The translations under genes were made by a program, and so were the position numbers. Shown in pieces: positions 9,040 to 17,380 of a stretch of 64,000 bases of DNA (position 1 is its first letter; each line of letters starts with the position of its first letter). Origin of the DNA: Amazonocrinis nigriterrae CENA67 (GTDB lineage Bacteria; Cyanobacteriota; Cyanobacteriia; Cyanobacteriales; Nostocaceae); NCBI RefSeq assembly GCF_016056305.1, contig NZ_JAECZC010000016.1:16169-80168 (forward strand), read 5' to 3'. The notes under the pieces were generated by a model. The model was not told the DNA's origin and made no database searches. It was given only the letters and a program-made list of their open reading frames with translations.

Positions 9040-9951
9040 TTGCTGTTAGAGACTAAAAACCAACCAAATTTCATTCTTTATGTCACCAAGATTGATGACA
9101 ATCCCTACCATTTTAATAAGTTGTTCAAACTCAGAGACGAGATAGAGCAGTTACCCCAAGATTGTTTAAATATCAAGGTAGATTTTCACTACTGCGAATT
9201 TTTGGGACACTATGGCGTTGCTTTCTTAGGGGGGCTATTCCGTCTTATCGAAGCTCGTGGTGGCTCTCTCACTTTTGATTGGAATACACTTCCAGAGAAA
9301 GTTAGTATGAACTTGGCTCAAAATGGCTTCCTGTGTGATTTTGGTTGTGACAGGAAACCCTGGAACGGCAACTCCATACCTTATCGCAATGATCTTCAGC
9401 AGGATCTAAATGCTATTACAGACTACTTAAAATACAATTGGTTGGGCAAAGGTTGGGTTAACATCAGTCCGAGATTACAAGACGCAATTACAGGGCGAGT
9501 ATTAGAGATATATTGCAATGCATTTGAGCATAGTCAATCTACAGTAGGGGTGTTTAGCTGTGGTCAGCACTACCCCAATATGGGAGTTCTGCATCTGACA
9601 GTCATCGACTTTGGTATGGGCATCCCAACAAGTGTTCGCTCTTTACCTCAAAATTTGGGCAAAACTGCTAATGAAGCTCTAGAGTGGGCATTCAAGCCTG
9701 GCAATAGTACTAAGCTTGGCAGTATCTCCCGTGGTGCAGGCTTAAATTTATTGCAAGAATTCATTATAAAAAATCATGGAAACCTTACAATTTTCAGTAA
9801 TGACGGGTATGTAAATATAGGCGATAATATTATATATGAGAACAAGTGTACTAATTTTCGAGGAACCCTGATTAATATTGCACTGAAGTGCGATGAATCT
9901 TACTACTGCCTGGCTTCTGAAGTTGATCAGCCTAGGAAGCCTTTATTTTAA
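9040..9951 (+). CDS. STAS-like plus GHKL ATPase protein (first gene of a PIN operon)
   Basis: This 303-aa soluble protein has two parts. Residues about 40-80 (VDFHYCEFLGHYGVAFLGGL) resemble a STAS-like fold. The C-terminal half is a GHKL/histidine-kinase-type ATPase with an N-box (EIYCNAFEHSQ), G1 box (VIDFGMGIP) and G2 box (ISRGAGLNLLQEF). No phospho-accepting histidine domain is seen, so it is not a classical kinase; anti-sigma-factor-like serine kinases share this build. The start is TTG, backed by GGAG at 9031-9034. The next gene begins 16 bp downstream. Function is not known. Confidence 0.75.
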   Translation: MLLETKNQPNFILYVTKIDDNPYHFNKLFKLRDEIEQLPQDCLNIKVDFHYCEFLGHYGVAFLGGLFRLIEARGGSLTFDWNTLPEKVSMNLAQNGFLCDFGCDRKPWNGNSIPYRNDLQQDLNAITDYLKYNWLGKGWVNISPRLQDAITGRVLEIYCNAFEHSQSTVGVFSCGQHYPNMGVLHLTVIDFGMGIPTSVRSLPQNLGKTANEALEWAFKPGNSTKLGSISRGAGLNLLQEFIIKNHGNLTIFSNDGYVNIGDNIIYENKCTNFRGTLINIALKCDESYYCLASEVDQPRKPLF

Positions 9952-9967
9952 AGAGGGAGATAGAGGA

Positions 9968-10315
9968 ATGGTATACAAAATTTTTAATATTGTGGGGGAA
10001 TACGCTATCACCGCTGAAAGTGGGCAGAACGTATATGACCAGATTCATCCAGTACTGCTTGCTGGCAACTCTGTAGAATTAGACTTTACTGGAGTTAAAG
10101 TCTTTGCATCACTGTTTTTCAACTTTGCCATTGGTCAACTCCTGAAGGATATCCCAGCAGATAAGCTAAATCAACAGGTTGAATTCATCGGTATCAGTTC
10201 TGATGGGTGGAATGTTCTTGAGCGTGTAATTACCAATGCCAAGCACTACTACTCTGATGAGCGATTTCGTAATGCGGTTGATACAGTGATGGCAGAGCAG
10301 GCTGCAACTCTTTAG
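9968..10315 (+). CDS. STAS-like DUF4325-type protein
   Basis: This is a 115-aa single-domain protein. The pattern VELDFTGVKVFASLFFNFAIGQLL is typical of the DUF4325 STAS-like family, which is commonly found beside GHKL ATPases. The start chosen is the ATG at 9968 (MVYKIFNIV), preceded by a GAGGGAGATAGAGGA purine run; the frame is open further upstream but overlaps the previous gene. It is 16 bp after the ATPase gene and 3 bp before the PIN gene. By analogy with partner-switching modules it may relay a signal from the ATPase to the PIN protein; this is inference. Confidence 0.75.
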   Translation: MVYKIFNIVGEYAITAESGQNVYDQIHPVLLAGNSVELDFTGVKVFASLFFNFAIGQLLKDIPADKLNQQVEFIGISSDGWNVLERVITNAKHYYSDERFRNAVDTVMAEQAATL

Positions 10316-10318
10316 GGT

Positions 10319-10942
10319 ATGGCGGTTAATCTCAACATTCAAGCTGATATCATCGATATTAAAACTGATACTCCACAGCAGGATGATATTTTTCTTGTAG
10401 ATACCAACGTCTGGTTTTGGCAGACTTACACAAATGCTGGGTTTGTTGGTAAAGCCTCCAAATTCAGCAGTTATCTTAAATATATCAACCAAGCTCTTGT
10501 AAATGGAGCTCTACTAACCTACTCTGGGCTGATATTGGCGGAGCTTGCTCATATCATTGAGAAAACAGAGTATGACATTTACATACAGTCTCATGGTCAT
10601 CTGCCACTTAAAGAATACCGTCATAATTATCCAAATGAACGGATGAATGTTGTTGCTGAAGTTCAGTCAGCTTGGCGTCAGGTAAAAGCACTTGCTGCTC
10701 CTATTAATTTGACAGTAGATGATGCAACAACCGATGCAGCATTGAATCGATTTCAAACTCAAGCTGTTGATGGATATGATTTACTACTCCTTGAAGCTAT
10801 TAGCAGAGCAGAAGCAGGGAAAATTCAAATCATTACAAATGATATGGACTATGCTGTTGTCCCAGGTATTGAGGTATTTACAAGCAACAACTATGTCATT
10901 CAAGCAGCTAACTTACAGCAAAAATTAGTAGCTAGCAGATAG
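10319..10942 (+). CDS. PIN-domain ribonuclease-like protein
   Basis: This is a 207-aa protein with a PIN-like metal-dependent nuclease fold. Acidic residues expected at the active site are visible: Asp in FLVDTNVWFW (near residue 28), Glu in LILAELAHIIE, Asp in DGYDLLLLEAI and Asp in IITNDMDYAVV. It is therefore probably catalytic. It starts 3 bp after the stop of the DUF4325-like gene, implying translational coupling. Stand-alone PIN toxins (VapC) are about 130 aa; this one is longer and lacks an adjacent VapB-like antitoxin, so it is not an ordinary VapBC pair. Confidence 0.75.
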   Translation: MAVNLNIQADIIDIKTDTPQQDDIFLVDTNVWFWQTYTNAGFVGKASKFSSYLKYINQALVNGALLTYSGLILAELAHIIEKTEYDIYIQSHGHLPLKEYRHNYPNERMNVVAEVQSAWRQVKALAAPINLTVDDATTDAALNRFQTQAVDGYDLLLLEAISRAEAGKIQIITNDMDYAVVPGIEVFTSNNYVIQAANLQQKLVASR

Positions 10943-11152
10943 AGGAAATACAATAGACTTCTTGCATAAATATTTTTTTGTCTCGCTCAAAGGCGAGGCA
11001 GCGCGTCCGGTCAACAGAACGAAGTTTTGGTTCAGCTTTTTCTGGTAAAATCACAAATACATCAACACTATCGCCAATCTCAGCTTTGGGGATTTCAATT
11101 TCTATTTTGTTTCCTGTTAAAACTTGGGTTTTGATGCTAAAGCTGGTTGCAT
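10932..11152 (-). pseudogene. Frameshifted small antitoxin-like gene
   Basis: On the minus strand an ATG at 11152 is preceded by AAGGTGGA at good spacing, but its frame stops after 11 codons. One frame over, right after the start, runs TSFSIKTQVLTGNKIEIEIP then KAEIGDSVDVFVILPEKAEP. This resembles small cyanobacterial beta-stranded proteins found beside toxin or Uma2 genes. The downstream part (RSVDRTRCLAFERDKK) is replaced by repeat-like sequence (GCTCAAAGGCGAG hairpin). A one-base deletion after the start plus a lost 3' end best explains this. It lies 14 bp from the Uma2 gene, on the same strand. Confidence 0.55.
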
Positions 11153-11165
11153 AATTTATTCCACC

Positions 11166-11729
11166 TTAAATATTGATTACATCTTCGTAAATATCTGCCA
11201 TTGTCAGCTTCAAGCCAATAGAATCTAAACGTAAGTCGTCATCTTTACCTAAAATTGTGAGTGACCAATTTCCTTGATCATCTTTGCGATAAACTTCTAC
11301 TTTGATTTCCTCTTGGGAAACCAATACATATTCTCGCAAGCTTTCAATATTTTGATAATTGAGTCGTTTTTCTCGCTTGTCTATAGTTTTAGTGGAATTT
11401 GATAGCACTTCCACAATTAAAGTTGGACGAGTTTTAAAGTACCTTTCTCTATCATTTGGGTCACAGGTAACTAAAATATCGGGATAATAGAAGATATCAG
11501 CCTTTTGCACCTTGAGTTGAACTTTCATGTCTGAAACGAAAGCACGACAAGGAGTCCCACGTAGATGAGGACGTAGTAAAGCATAAATATTCCCTGCAAT
11601 GAGATTGTGTTCTTCACTAGCGCCAGCCATTGCGAAGACTTCACCGTCTACATATTCGTGGCGAATTTCGCTAGTTTGTTCTAGTTGTAGGTATTCTTCA
11701 ACGGTAAGGAAATTAACTGCGGATTGCAT
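11166..11729 (-). CDS. Uma2-family (DUF820) PD-(D/E)XK nuclease-like protein
   Basis: This 187-aa protein belongs to the Uma2 family, which is greatly expanded in filamentous cyanobacteria. It begins FLTVEEYLQLEQTSEIRHEY and carries the PD-(D/E)XK core: the Glu in RHEYVDGEVFAMAG, ADIFYYPDILVTCD, and the lysine-bearing strand LIVEVLSNSTKTIDKREK. The role is unknown; restriction-like or mobile-element functions have been proposed. It is tandem with the next gene (19 bp between), about two thirds identical by eye, and clearly a duplication. Confidence 0.9.
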   Translation of the reverse strand: MQSAVNFLTVEEYLQLEQTSEIRHEYVDGEVFAMAGASEEHNLIAGNIYALLRPHLRGTPCRAFVSDMKVQLKVQKADIFYYPDILVTCDPNDRERYFKTRPTLIVEVLSNSTKTIDKREKRLNYQNIESLREYVLVSQEEIKVEVYRKDDQGNWSLTILGKDDDLRLDSIGLKLTMADIYEDVINI

Positions 11730-11748
11730 AGCTTTTCTCCTATGAGTT

Positions 11749-12318
11749 TTATACTTTGATTACATCTTCATAAATTTCTGCCATTGTCAATGTTAAACCA
11801 ATAGAATCTAAGCGCAATTCATGATCTTTTCCTAAAGTTGTCACTGACCAATTTCCTTGAGCATCTTTGCGATAAACTTCTACTGTGATTTCCTCTTGAG
11901 AAACTAATACATATTCTTGTAAGCTTGCTAAATTTCGGTAGTTAACAAGTTTTTCTCGTCTGTCTGTTAGTTCTGTGCTTGGTGATAGCACTTCTATAAT
12001 TAAGCAAGGATAATTCAAGCTAAAGCGGTCTTGGTCGTCGGGGTCGCAGCTGACGATGACATCGGGATAGTAAAATATGTTTTTATTTTGATTGGCAAGT
12101 TGTATTCTCACTTTCATGTCAGCCATGAAGACGCTACAGGAACCACCACGCAAATGAGAACGCAATTGTGAGTAAATGTTTCCGGCTATGAGATTGTGTT
12201 CTTTGCTACCGCCGGACATGGCGAAAACTTGACCACCAAGATATTCGTGGCGAATTTCGCTGGTTTGTTCTAGTTGGAGGTATTCTTCAACGGTGAAGAG
12301 GGTTATAGGGGACTGCAT
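11749..12318 (-). CDS. Uma2-family (DUF820) protein, tandem paralogue
   Basis: This 189-aa protein is the upstream partner of the tandem pair. It has the same opening (FTVEEYLQLEQTSEIRHEY), the same PD-(D/E)XK pattern (IFYYPDVIVSCDPDD ... LIIEVLSPSTELTDRREK) and the same ending (LDSIGLTLTMAEIYEDVIKV). With the 11166 gene it forms a recent local duplication on the minus strand, between the PIN operon and coaR. The function is not established. Confidence 0.9.
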   Translation of the reverse strand: MQSPITLFTVEEYLQLEQTSEIRHEYLGGQVFAMSGGSKEHNLIAGNIYSQLRSHLRGGSCSVFMADMKVRIQLANQNKNIFYYPDVIVSCDPDDQDRFSLNYPCLIIEVLSPSTELTDRREKLVNYRNLASLQEYVLVSQEEITVEVYRKDAQGNWSVTTLGKDHELRLDSIGLTLTMAEIYEDVIKV

Positions 12319-12485
12319 AGATTTTCCCTCAATATTTCTTAATACTGTAGGCGAGATTGTTCTTTTCTCTATTGTCTTACAGTCATAGAGGGCGGCGACG
12401 CGATCGCCTATTGAGAATATTAGAAGAAAAATTACTTATAGATTATGAATGTAAGCAATATATCAAAAGTTTAAAATAATCAATT

Positions 12486-13607
12486 ATGAATGCTAGTTGT
12501 TTAACCATCAAAGAACTTACCGATGCAGTTGGTGGTGGTATTACTCCACGCATGGTACGACACTATCATCAATTGGGGCTGTTACCGCAACCAGTGCGAT
12601 CGCAAAGCAACTACCGCCTTTACACTCAAAAAGATGTCATCAGGTTGCAACGGATTGTAGCACTGAAACAGCAAGGGTTCCAACTCAACCACATCCGCCA
12701 AATTTTAGAGGTGGAACCAGAAGCAGACACTGCAACCTTAACAGCACAACTTCAGCAGCAATATCGCGCTGTCATGCAGCAAATTTCCCAACTACGCCAA
12801 ACAGCATCAGCACTCGAAGGATTATTAGGACGCGATCGCCATTGTCAAATTATGCAGGCTGAAGTGCTGGCACAACTCAAGTTACTAGAAGTTGAAACCC
12901 AAGCGGGATTGGGAGGATTAGAAAAACTTTGGAGTGGCTTGGATGCACAAGTTCACACACATTCAGAAGCTTTTGTTGAATCGTTACAACACTTGTTACC
13001 TGATTTATCTCAACGTTCCGAAATTGAACAACACCTGATTTCACAATTGGTTTTGGCTTGTGGTGATGTTAGCCTAGTGTCCTTTGTCAGATTGAGTCAA
13101 GATGCGATCGCAGCCAGTCGAGAAGCTCTCAAGTCAGAGTGTGATATTTTTGTAGATATTCCCACAGTTGCCGCTGCATTGGATCAAACTCGGTTAGCTC
13201 ACTTAGGCTGTCAAGTCACAACTTTAATTGACAATCCCCACGTCACCACAGCCATAGAAGCAGAACAGGAATTTTGGCACACTCAGAAATGGCAGGAAAA
13301 ATTGCAGCAAATTACCAAAGGATGTGTGTTAGTAGTTGGCTATGCACCCTCAGTATTGCTGTCAGCTTGTACAGCCATAAATAAACAAAAAATTCAGCCT
13401 GCATTAGTGATTGGAATGCCCATTGGCTTTAGCCATGCACCCGCAGCTAAGCGACAACTCATGCAACAAAAAACACCGTTTATCACAATTGAAGGCACAT
13501 TAGGAGGTGGTTTATTAGCTGCTACTTCCCTCAATGCCTTAGTTGAGTCATTGATTGAAAAGCCACATTGCCATTGTTATTTGAAAGACAATATAGTTCC
13601 AATTTGA
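12486..13607 (+). CDS. coaR: Cobalt-sensing MerR-family regulator CoaR
   Basis: CoaR activates the Co2+ exporter gene coaT. The N-terminus is a MerR winged helix (ITPRMVRHYHQLGLLPQP, then NYRLYTQKDVIRLQRI). After a coiled segment, residues about 150-360 resemble precorrin-8X methylmutase (CobH/CbiC): GDVSLVSFVRLSQDAI, DIFVDIPTVAAAL and VIGMPIGFSHAPAAK. The extreme C-terminus has the Cys-His-Cys triad (KPHCHCYL) known as essential for metal sensing in Synechocystis CoaR. The full 373 aa and this fusion are specific to CoaR. The target operator lies 3.6 kb upstream, before coaT, with accessory genes in between. Confidence 0.92.
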   Translation: MNASCLTIKELTDAVGGGITPRMVRHYHQLGLLPQPVRSQSNYRLYTQKDVIRLQRIVALKQQGFQLNHIRQILEVEPEADTATLTAQLQQQYRAVMQQISQLRQTASALEGLLGRDRHCQIMQAEVLAQLKLLEVETQAGLGGLEKLWSGLDAQVHTHSEAFVESLQHLLPDLSQRSEIEQHLISQLVLACGDVSLVSFVRLSQDAIAASREALKSECDIFVDIPTVAAALDQTRLAHLGCQVTTLIDNPHVTTAIEAEQEFWHTQKWQEKLQQITKGCVLVVGYAPSVLLSACTAINKQKIQPALVIGMPIGFSHAPAAKRQLMQQKTPFITIEGTLGGGLLAATSLNALVESLIEKPHCHCYLKDNIVPI

Positions 13608-13745
13608 AAAATGATTGCGACAGATAGATTGATTCAAACTCAGACACAGAAGGCAATTTTCAATCCAAAATCCAAAATTCAAAATAATATTAGCCGTCTT
13701 AATTCTCATGATAGACTAAGCTAGATCATTTGTTCTCTAGTTGAG

Positions 13746-14660
13746 ATGGCTAGTCTACCACATCCTATCCAATATCAAGGCAGCAAGAGAAATCTCGCTG
13801 CGGATATTCTGAGATTTCTACCCAACAATGTGGAAAGGCTAGTAGAGCCATTTTCGGGAACTGCTGCCATCAGTATTGCAGCTTCTTCTAGAGGAATTGC
13901 TCAAAACTTTTGGCTGAATGACTTGAATAAGCCACTGGTTGAACTACTAAAGTTGATTGTAGAGAAACCAGATGAAATAGCGGATGCCTATGCAAATATA
14001 TGGAACCAGCAGCATAATAATTCTGTAGAACACTACTTTCAAATCAGAGATAGGTTTAATAAAACTAACGATCCAAAACTTTTCCTCTATTTGTTGGCTC
14101 GATGTGTAAAAGGGGCTGTTCGGTATAACTCTCAAGGATTATTTAATCAAAGTCCTGATAAAAGACGAAAGGGAACTCAACCTGAAAAAATGAGGAAAAA
14201 TATAGAAGGAGTTTCCCAACTTTTAAAGGGTAAATGTCAATTTACATGCTTAGATTATCGAAAAGTCTTAACTGAAGTTGATATTAGCGATTTTGTCTAT
14301 CTAGATCCCCCTTATCAAGGCGTTTGTGGTGATAGAGATTTGAGGTATTATGCCGGGATAAATTTTGATGATTTCGTTTTAGCTCTTAAACAGTTGAGGC
14401 GAAAAGGGATAGCATTTGCAATTAGCTACGATGGCAAACGAGGCAACAAAATTTTTGGTAACGAATTACCTGAAGAATTAGGGCTTAAGAAAATTGAAAT
14501 TGAAGTCGGGCGATCGTCTCAAGCAACACTTCTTGGTAGAGAAGAAATAACTGTAGAGTCTCTTTATTTGTCATCCAATTTAACAAGCTATATTAGTAAA
14601 GCACATAACCAGCTTACTTTTTTGAAACGGCATGGACAGTTCTCCACAGCTACCCAATGA
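13746..14660 (+). CDS. D12-class adenine-N6 DNA methyltransferase (R-M modification subunit)
   Basis: This 304-aa DNA adenine methyltransferase has the SAM-binding start IQYQGSKRNLAADIL, motif I VEPFSGTAAISIA and catalytic motif IV YLDPPYQGV. The motif order is that of the D12 (Dam-like, alpha) class. The last 29 bases overlap the following HNH endonuclease gene, so the two are translationally coupled and most likely form a type II restriction-modification pair. The recognition sequence cannot be read from the gene. Confidence 0.87.
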   Translation: MASLPHPIQYQGSKRNLAADILRFLPNNVERLVEPFSGTAAISIAASSRGIAQNFWLNDLNKPLVELLKLIVEKPDEIADAYANIWNQQHNNSVEHYFQIRDRFNKTNDPKLFLYLLARCVKGAVRYNSQGLFNQSPDKRRKGTQPEKMRKNIEGVSQLLKGKCQFTCLDYRKVLTEVDISDFVYLDPPYQGVCGDRDLRYYAGINFDDFVLALKQLRRKGIAFAISYDGKRGNKIFGNELPEELGLKKIEIEVGRSSQATLLGREEITVESLYLSSNLTSYISKAHNQLTFLKRHGQFSTATQ

Positions 14661-15366
14661 TTTTATAGAACTGTGCCGAGCAGTGACAGCCAAAAGACCA
14701 AAAGCTGTCATAGACCATATCCTGCAATATGGCTTTGTGACAACAGAGGATTTGAAGCAGAGATATGGCTATAATCATCCTCCCAGAGCAGCTAGAGATG
14801 TTAGAGAACATGGCATTCCTCTCGAAACCTTTCGCGTAACAGGTAGTGACGGGAGAAGAATAGCAGCCTATAGATTTGGTGACATCAGCAAGGCGAGATT
14901 TTCTAGATTGTCTGGTAGGACAGGTTTATCGAAGCAAATAAAAGACGAACTTATCAACAGATATGGTTGTAAGTGTTTTATCTACTTAGAGGAAGTTGAT
15001 AAACGTGAATTACAGATAGATCACCGGATACCTTTTGAAGTTGACGGTGAACCAGAATTGGAGCCAGAAAACTTCATGCTGCTTTGTGGTTCTGCCAACC
15101 GGGCGAAATCTTGGTCGTGTGAGCATTGCGAAAATTGGAAAACTATCAAGAATAAGTCTATATGCTTGTCTTGTTACTGGGCATACCCAGAGAACTACAA
15201 TCATATTGCAATGCGCCAAGTCAGAAGAATAGACCTTTTATGGCAAGGAGATGAGATTGAGATTTATGAAAGATTGAAACAACAAGCTGATAGGTTAGAC
15301 AAAGATATTCCTGAGTTGATTAAAGAAATTATTGAACGAGAAATTAGACAAAACGGCGACGGCTAA
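14632..15366 (+). CDS. HNH-type restriction endonuclease
   Basis: This 244-aa protein overlaps the methyltransferase gene. An N-terminal region (about 1-90) looks like a winged-helix DNA-reading part (YGFVTTEDLKQRYGYNHPPR). An HNH nuclease core follows at about residues 115-180: LQIDHRIPFEVDGE, ENFMLLCGSANRAKSW and the Cys pairs CEHC and CLSC, probably zinc-binding. The combination of overlap and fold points to the restriction subunit of a type II system. An unusual start is not needed: the ATG at 14632 opens inside the upstream gene. Confidence 0.82.
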   Translation: MDSSPQLPNDFIELCRAVTAKRPKAVIDHILQYGFVTTEDLKQRYGYNHPPRAARDVREHGIPLETFRVTGSDGRRIAAYRFGDISKARFSRLSGRTGLSKQIKDELINRYGCKCFIYLEEVDKRELQIDHRIPFEVDGEPELEPENFMLLCGSANRAKSWSCEHCENWKTIKNKSICLSCYWAYPENYNHIAMRQVRRIDLLWQGDEIEIYERLKQQADRLDKDIPELIKEIIEREIRQNGDG

Positions 15367-15373
15367 AACTGCA

Positions 15374-17380
15374 TTATTGTTCTGAAGATTGCTGCTGTAG
15401 TGGAATCGTAATTACAAATTCTGCCCCTTCTCCTGGTGCTGAAAAACACTGTAATTGCCCGCCATGTTTGTTGACAACAATTTGGTAGCTAATTGACAAT
15501 CCCATACCAGTACCTTTACCTACAGGTTTCGTAGTGAAAAAGGGGTCAAATAAATGTTGACGTACTTTTTCGGTCATTCCTGGGCCATTGTCAGCAATGC
15601 GGATAATTACCTGCTGGTCGGCTGTGAGTTCAGTACGAATGCGAATGTAGGGAGTTGGGAGTTGGGAGTGGGGAGTTGGGAAAGAAGCATTCCCCACTCC
15701 CTCCTCCAAAGCATCGATCGCATTTGTCAATAAATTCATAAACACCTGATTAATCTGTCCAGCGTGACAGACTACCCGTGGTAAGTTGCCATATTCTTGG
15801 ATTACTTGGATTTCTGGCTGTCCTGGTTTCGCTTTCAGGCGATTTTGCAATAACAGCAAGCTGCTATCAATACCTTCGTGGATATCCATTGGCTTCATTC
15901 CATCTTCATCCACGCGAGAAAAGGTGCGTAGAGATAGAACTATCTGCTGGATACGTTTAGCCCCTATATTCATAGAATCTAGGATTTTGGGCAAATCTTG
16001 GCGAAGAAAATCTAAATCAATCGCATAGATGTGCTGGTGAATCTCAGGTACTGGTGGGCAGTAGTGTTGTTGATAAAGTTCTAGTAAGGAAAGCAAATCC
16101 CTAACATATTGACTGGCGTGGTTGATATTACCGTAGATGAAATTAACGGGATTATTGATTTCGTGGGCAATTCCTGCTACCAACTGTCCCAAAGAAGACA
16201 TTTTTTCTGTTTGGATTAGTTGAGCCTGGGTTTGTTGAAGTTGCAGTAAAGTTGCTTCTAGCTGGTTTGCTTTGTCTTGGGCTGTTTGGGCTGTGAGGCG
16301 ACTTTGGGTATACAGTTTGGCTTGATCGATGGCGATCGCTATTTGATCTGTAACTGCTTGTAGCAATTCTACTTCATCGTCTAGCCAAGGTCGAAAGCCA
16401 TTACAATAACCGCAGCTAAATGCACCAATTTCACCAGATTGAGTATGTACTGGTAGTGAGATAAAAGCAGTAAAGCCAAAATCGCTCAAAAACTGCTGTG
16501 TCATGGAATCACTCACAGTCTCAACATCATCAATGCGGATGATTTCTTTGTTCAAGGTTTTGGCGGCGATGAGTTCAATTTCATCAGAAACGACTTGATC
16601 TGTCAGCAGACAAGGCAAGATGGAACTTTTTGCTTCGTATACACTTTCCCACTGGGGCGAATCTGTGTTTTGGCGATACCAAAAGAAGACGCAGCGATCT
16701 ATCTCGAATAAGTTGCGGATTTCTTGGACTGCGGTTTCTAAAATACAATTGAGATCCAAGGAAGCTCTAATTTGACTAGACAGACGATTCAGCAGGGCTT
16801 CTCGTTGAGCGATCGCTCTAAATTTAGCTTCTGAATGGCTGATTTCCCTGACAATAACTATAATTTGCCGCTCTTGTAATGGAAATAATCTAGCTTCAAA
16901 ATTTCTATTTCCTTCTGATAGCAGTAAGGTATATTGAAAACTAACTAAAGTTTTGGTTTCAACTACTTTATTGATTGATTGTTGAAATTTAATTCGGATA
17001 TTTGGCGGTAGAAATTCTAGAATTTTCTTACCTGCAACAACTCCTTCTAATTGATGTATACTTTGAATTTTGCCTGGTTTATAATCTAGTATTTTTCCAT
17101 CAGTATCGATACGAAAATATAAATGAGGCAGCATTTGTAACACTGCTTCAAATTCTAAAGTTTTTTGGTGTAACTGTTGTTTAGTTTGTTGGTGTTCTGC
17201 AATTTCGGTTTGCAGCCGCTTGAGTGTATTTGTTAATTCTGTTGTGCATGTCTCGACTCGGATTTCTGATTCAGAATTTGCTTTATAGGCTTGGTATTGA
17301 AGGATTGTGGCATTTTGCTGTATTTCTTCCTCAAACACTAGAGTTTCTGCGATGGCATCTTGCAGCTTTTCAGTAAACAC
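15374..17380 (-). CDS. PAS-GAF sensor histidine kinase with in-frame repeat insertion
   Basis: This 668-aa soluble sensor kinase has an N-terminal coiled region (about 30-90), a PAS-like domain (about 95-190), a GAF domain (about 205-355), a coiled linker, then the transmitter. The transmitter has the H-box AGIAHEINNPVNFIYG, N-box TNAIDALEEG, G1 IADNGPGM and G2 GKGTGMGLSIS. No membrane segment or receiver domain is present. Just after the N-box, the stretch VGNASFPTPHSQLPTP (DNA about 15648-15710) is encoded by GGGAGTTG-type repeats like those between genes. It converges head-to-head with the HNH gene and has no adjacent response regulator. Confidence 0.9.
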   Translation of the reverse strand: MFTEKLQDAIAETLVFEEEIQQNATILQYQAYKANSESEIRVETCTTELTNTLKRLQTEIAEHQQTKQQLHQKTLEFEAVLQMLPHLYFRIDTDGKILDYKPGKIQSIHQLEGVVAGKKILEFLPPNIRIKFQQSINKVVETKTLVSFQYTLLLSEGNRNFEARLFPLQERQIIVIVREISHSEAKFRAIAQREALLNRLSSQIRASLDLNCILETAVQEIRNLFEIDRCVFFWYRQNTDSPQWESVYEAKSSILPCLLTDQVVSDEIELIAAKTLNKEIIRIDDVETVSDSMTQQFLSDFGFTAFISLPVHTQSGEIGAFSCGYCNGFRPWLDDEVELLQAVTDQIAIAIDQAKLYTQSRLTAQTAQDKANQLEATLLQLQQTQAQLIQTEKMSSLGQLVAGIAHEINNPVNFIYGNINHASQYVRDLLSLLELYQQHYCPPVPEIHQHIYAIDLDFLRQDLPKILDSMNIGAKRIQQIVLSLRTFSRVDEDGMKPMDIHEGIDSSLLLLQNRLKAKPGQPEIQVIQEYGNLPRVVCHAGQINQVFMNLLTNAIDALEEGVGNASFPTPHSQLPTPYIRIRTELTADQQVIIRIADNGPGMTEKVRQHLFDPFFTTKPVGKGTGMGLSISYQIVVNKHGGQLQCFSAPGEGAEFVITIPLQQQSSEQ

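Noticed and set aside
10319..10942. PIN gene as an ordinary VapC toxin
   Set aside because: It is much longer than VapC, has no VapB-like gene immediately upstream, and is coupled to the STAS-like/GHKL genes instead.
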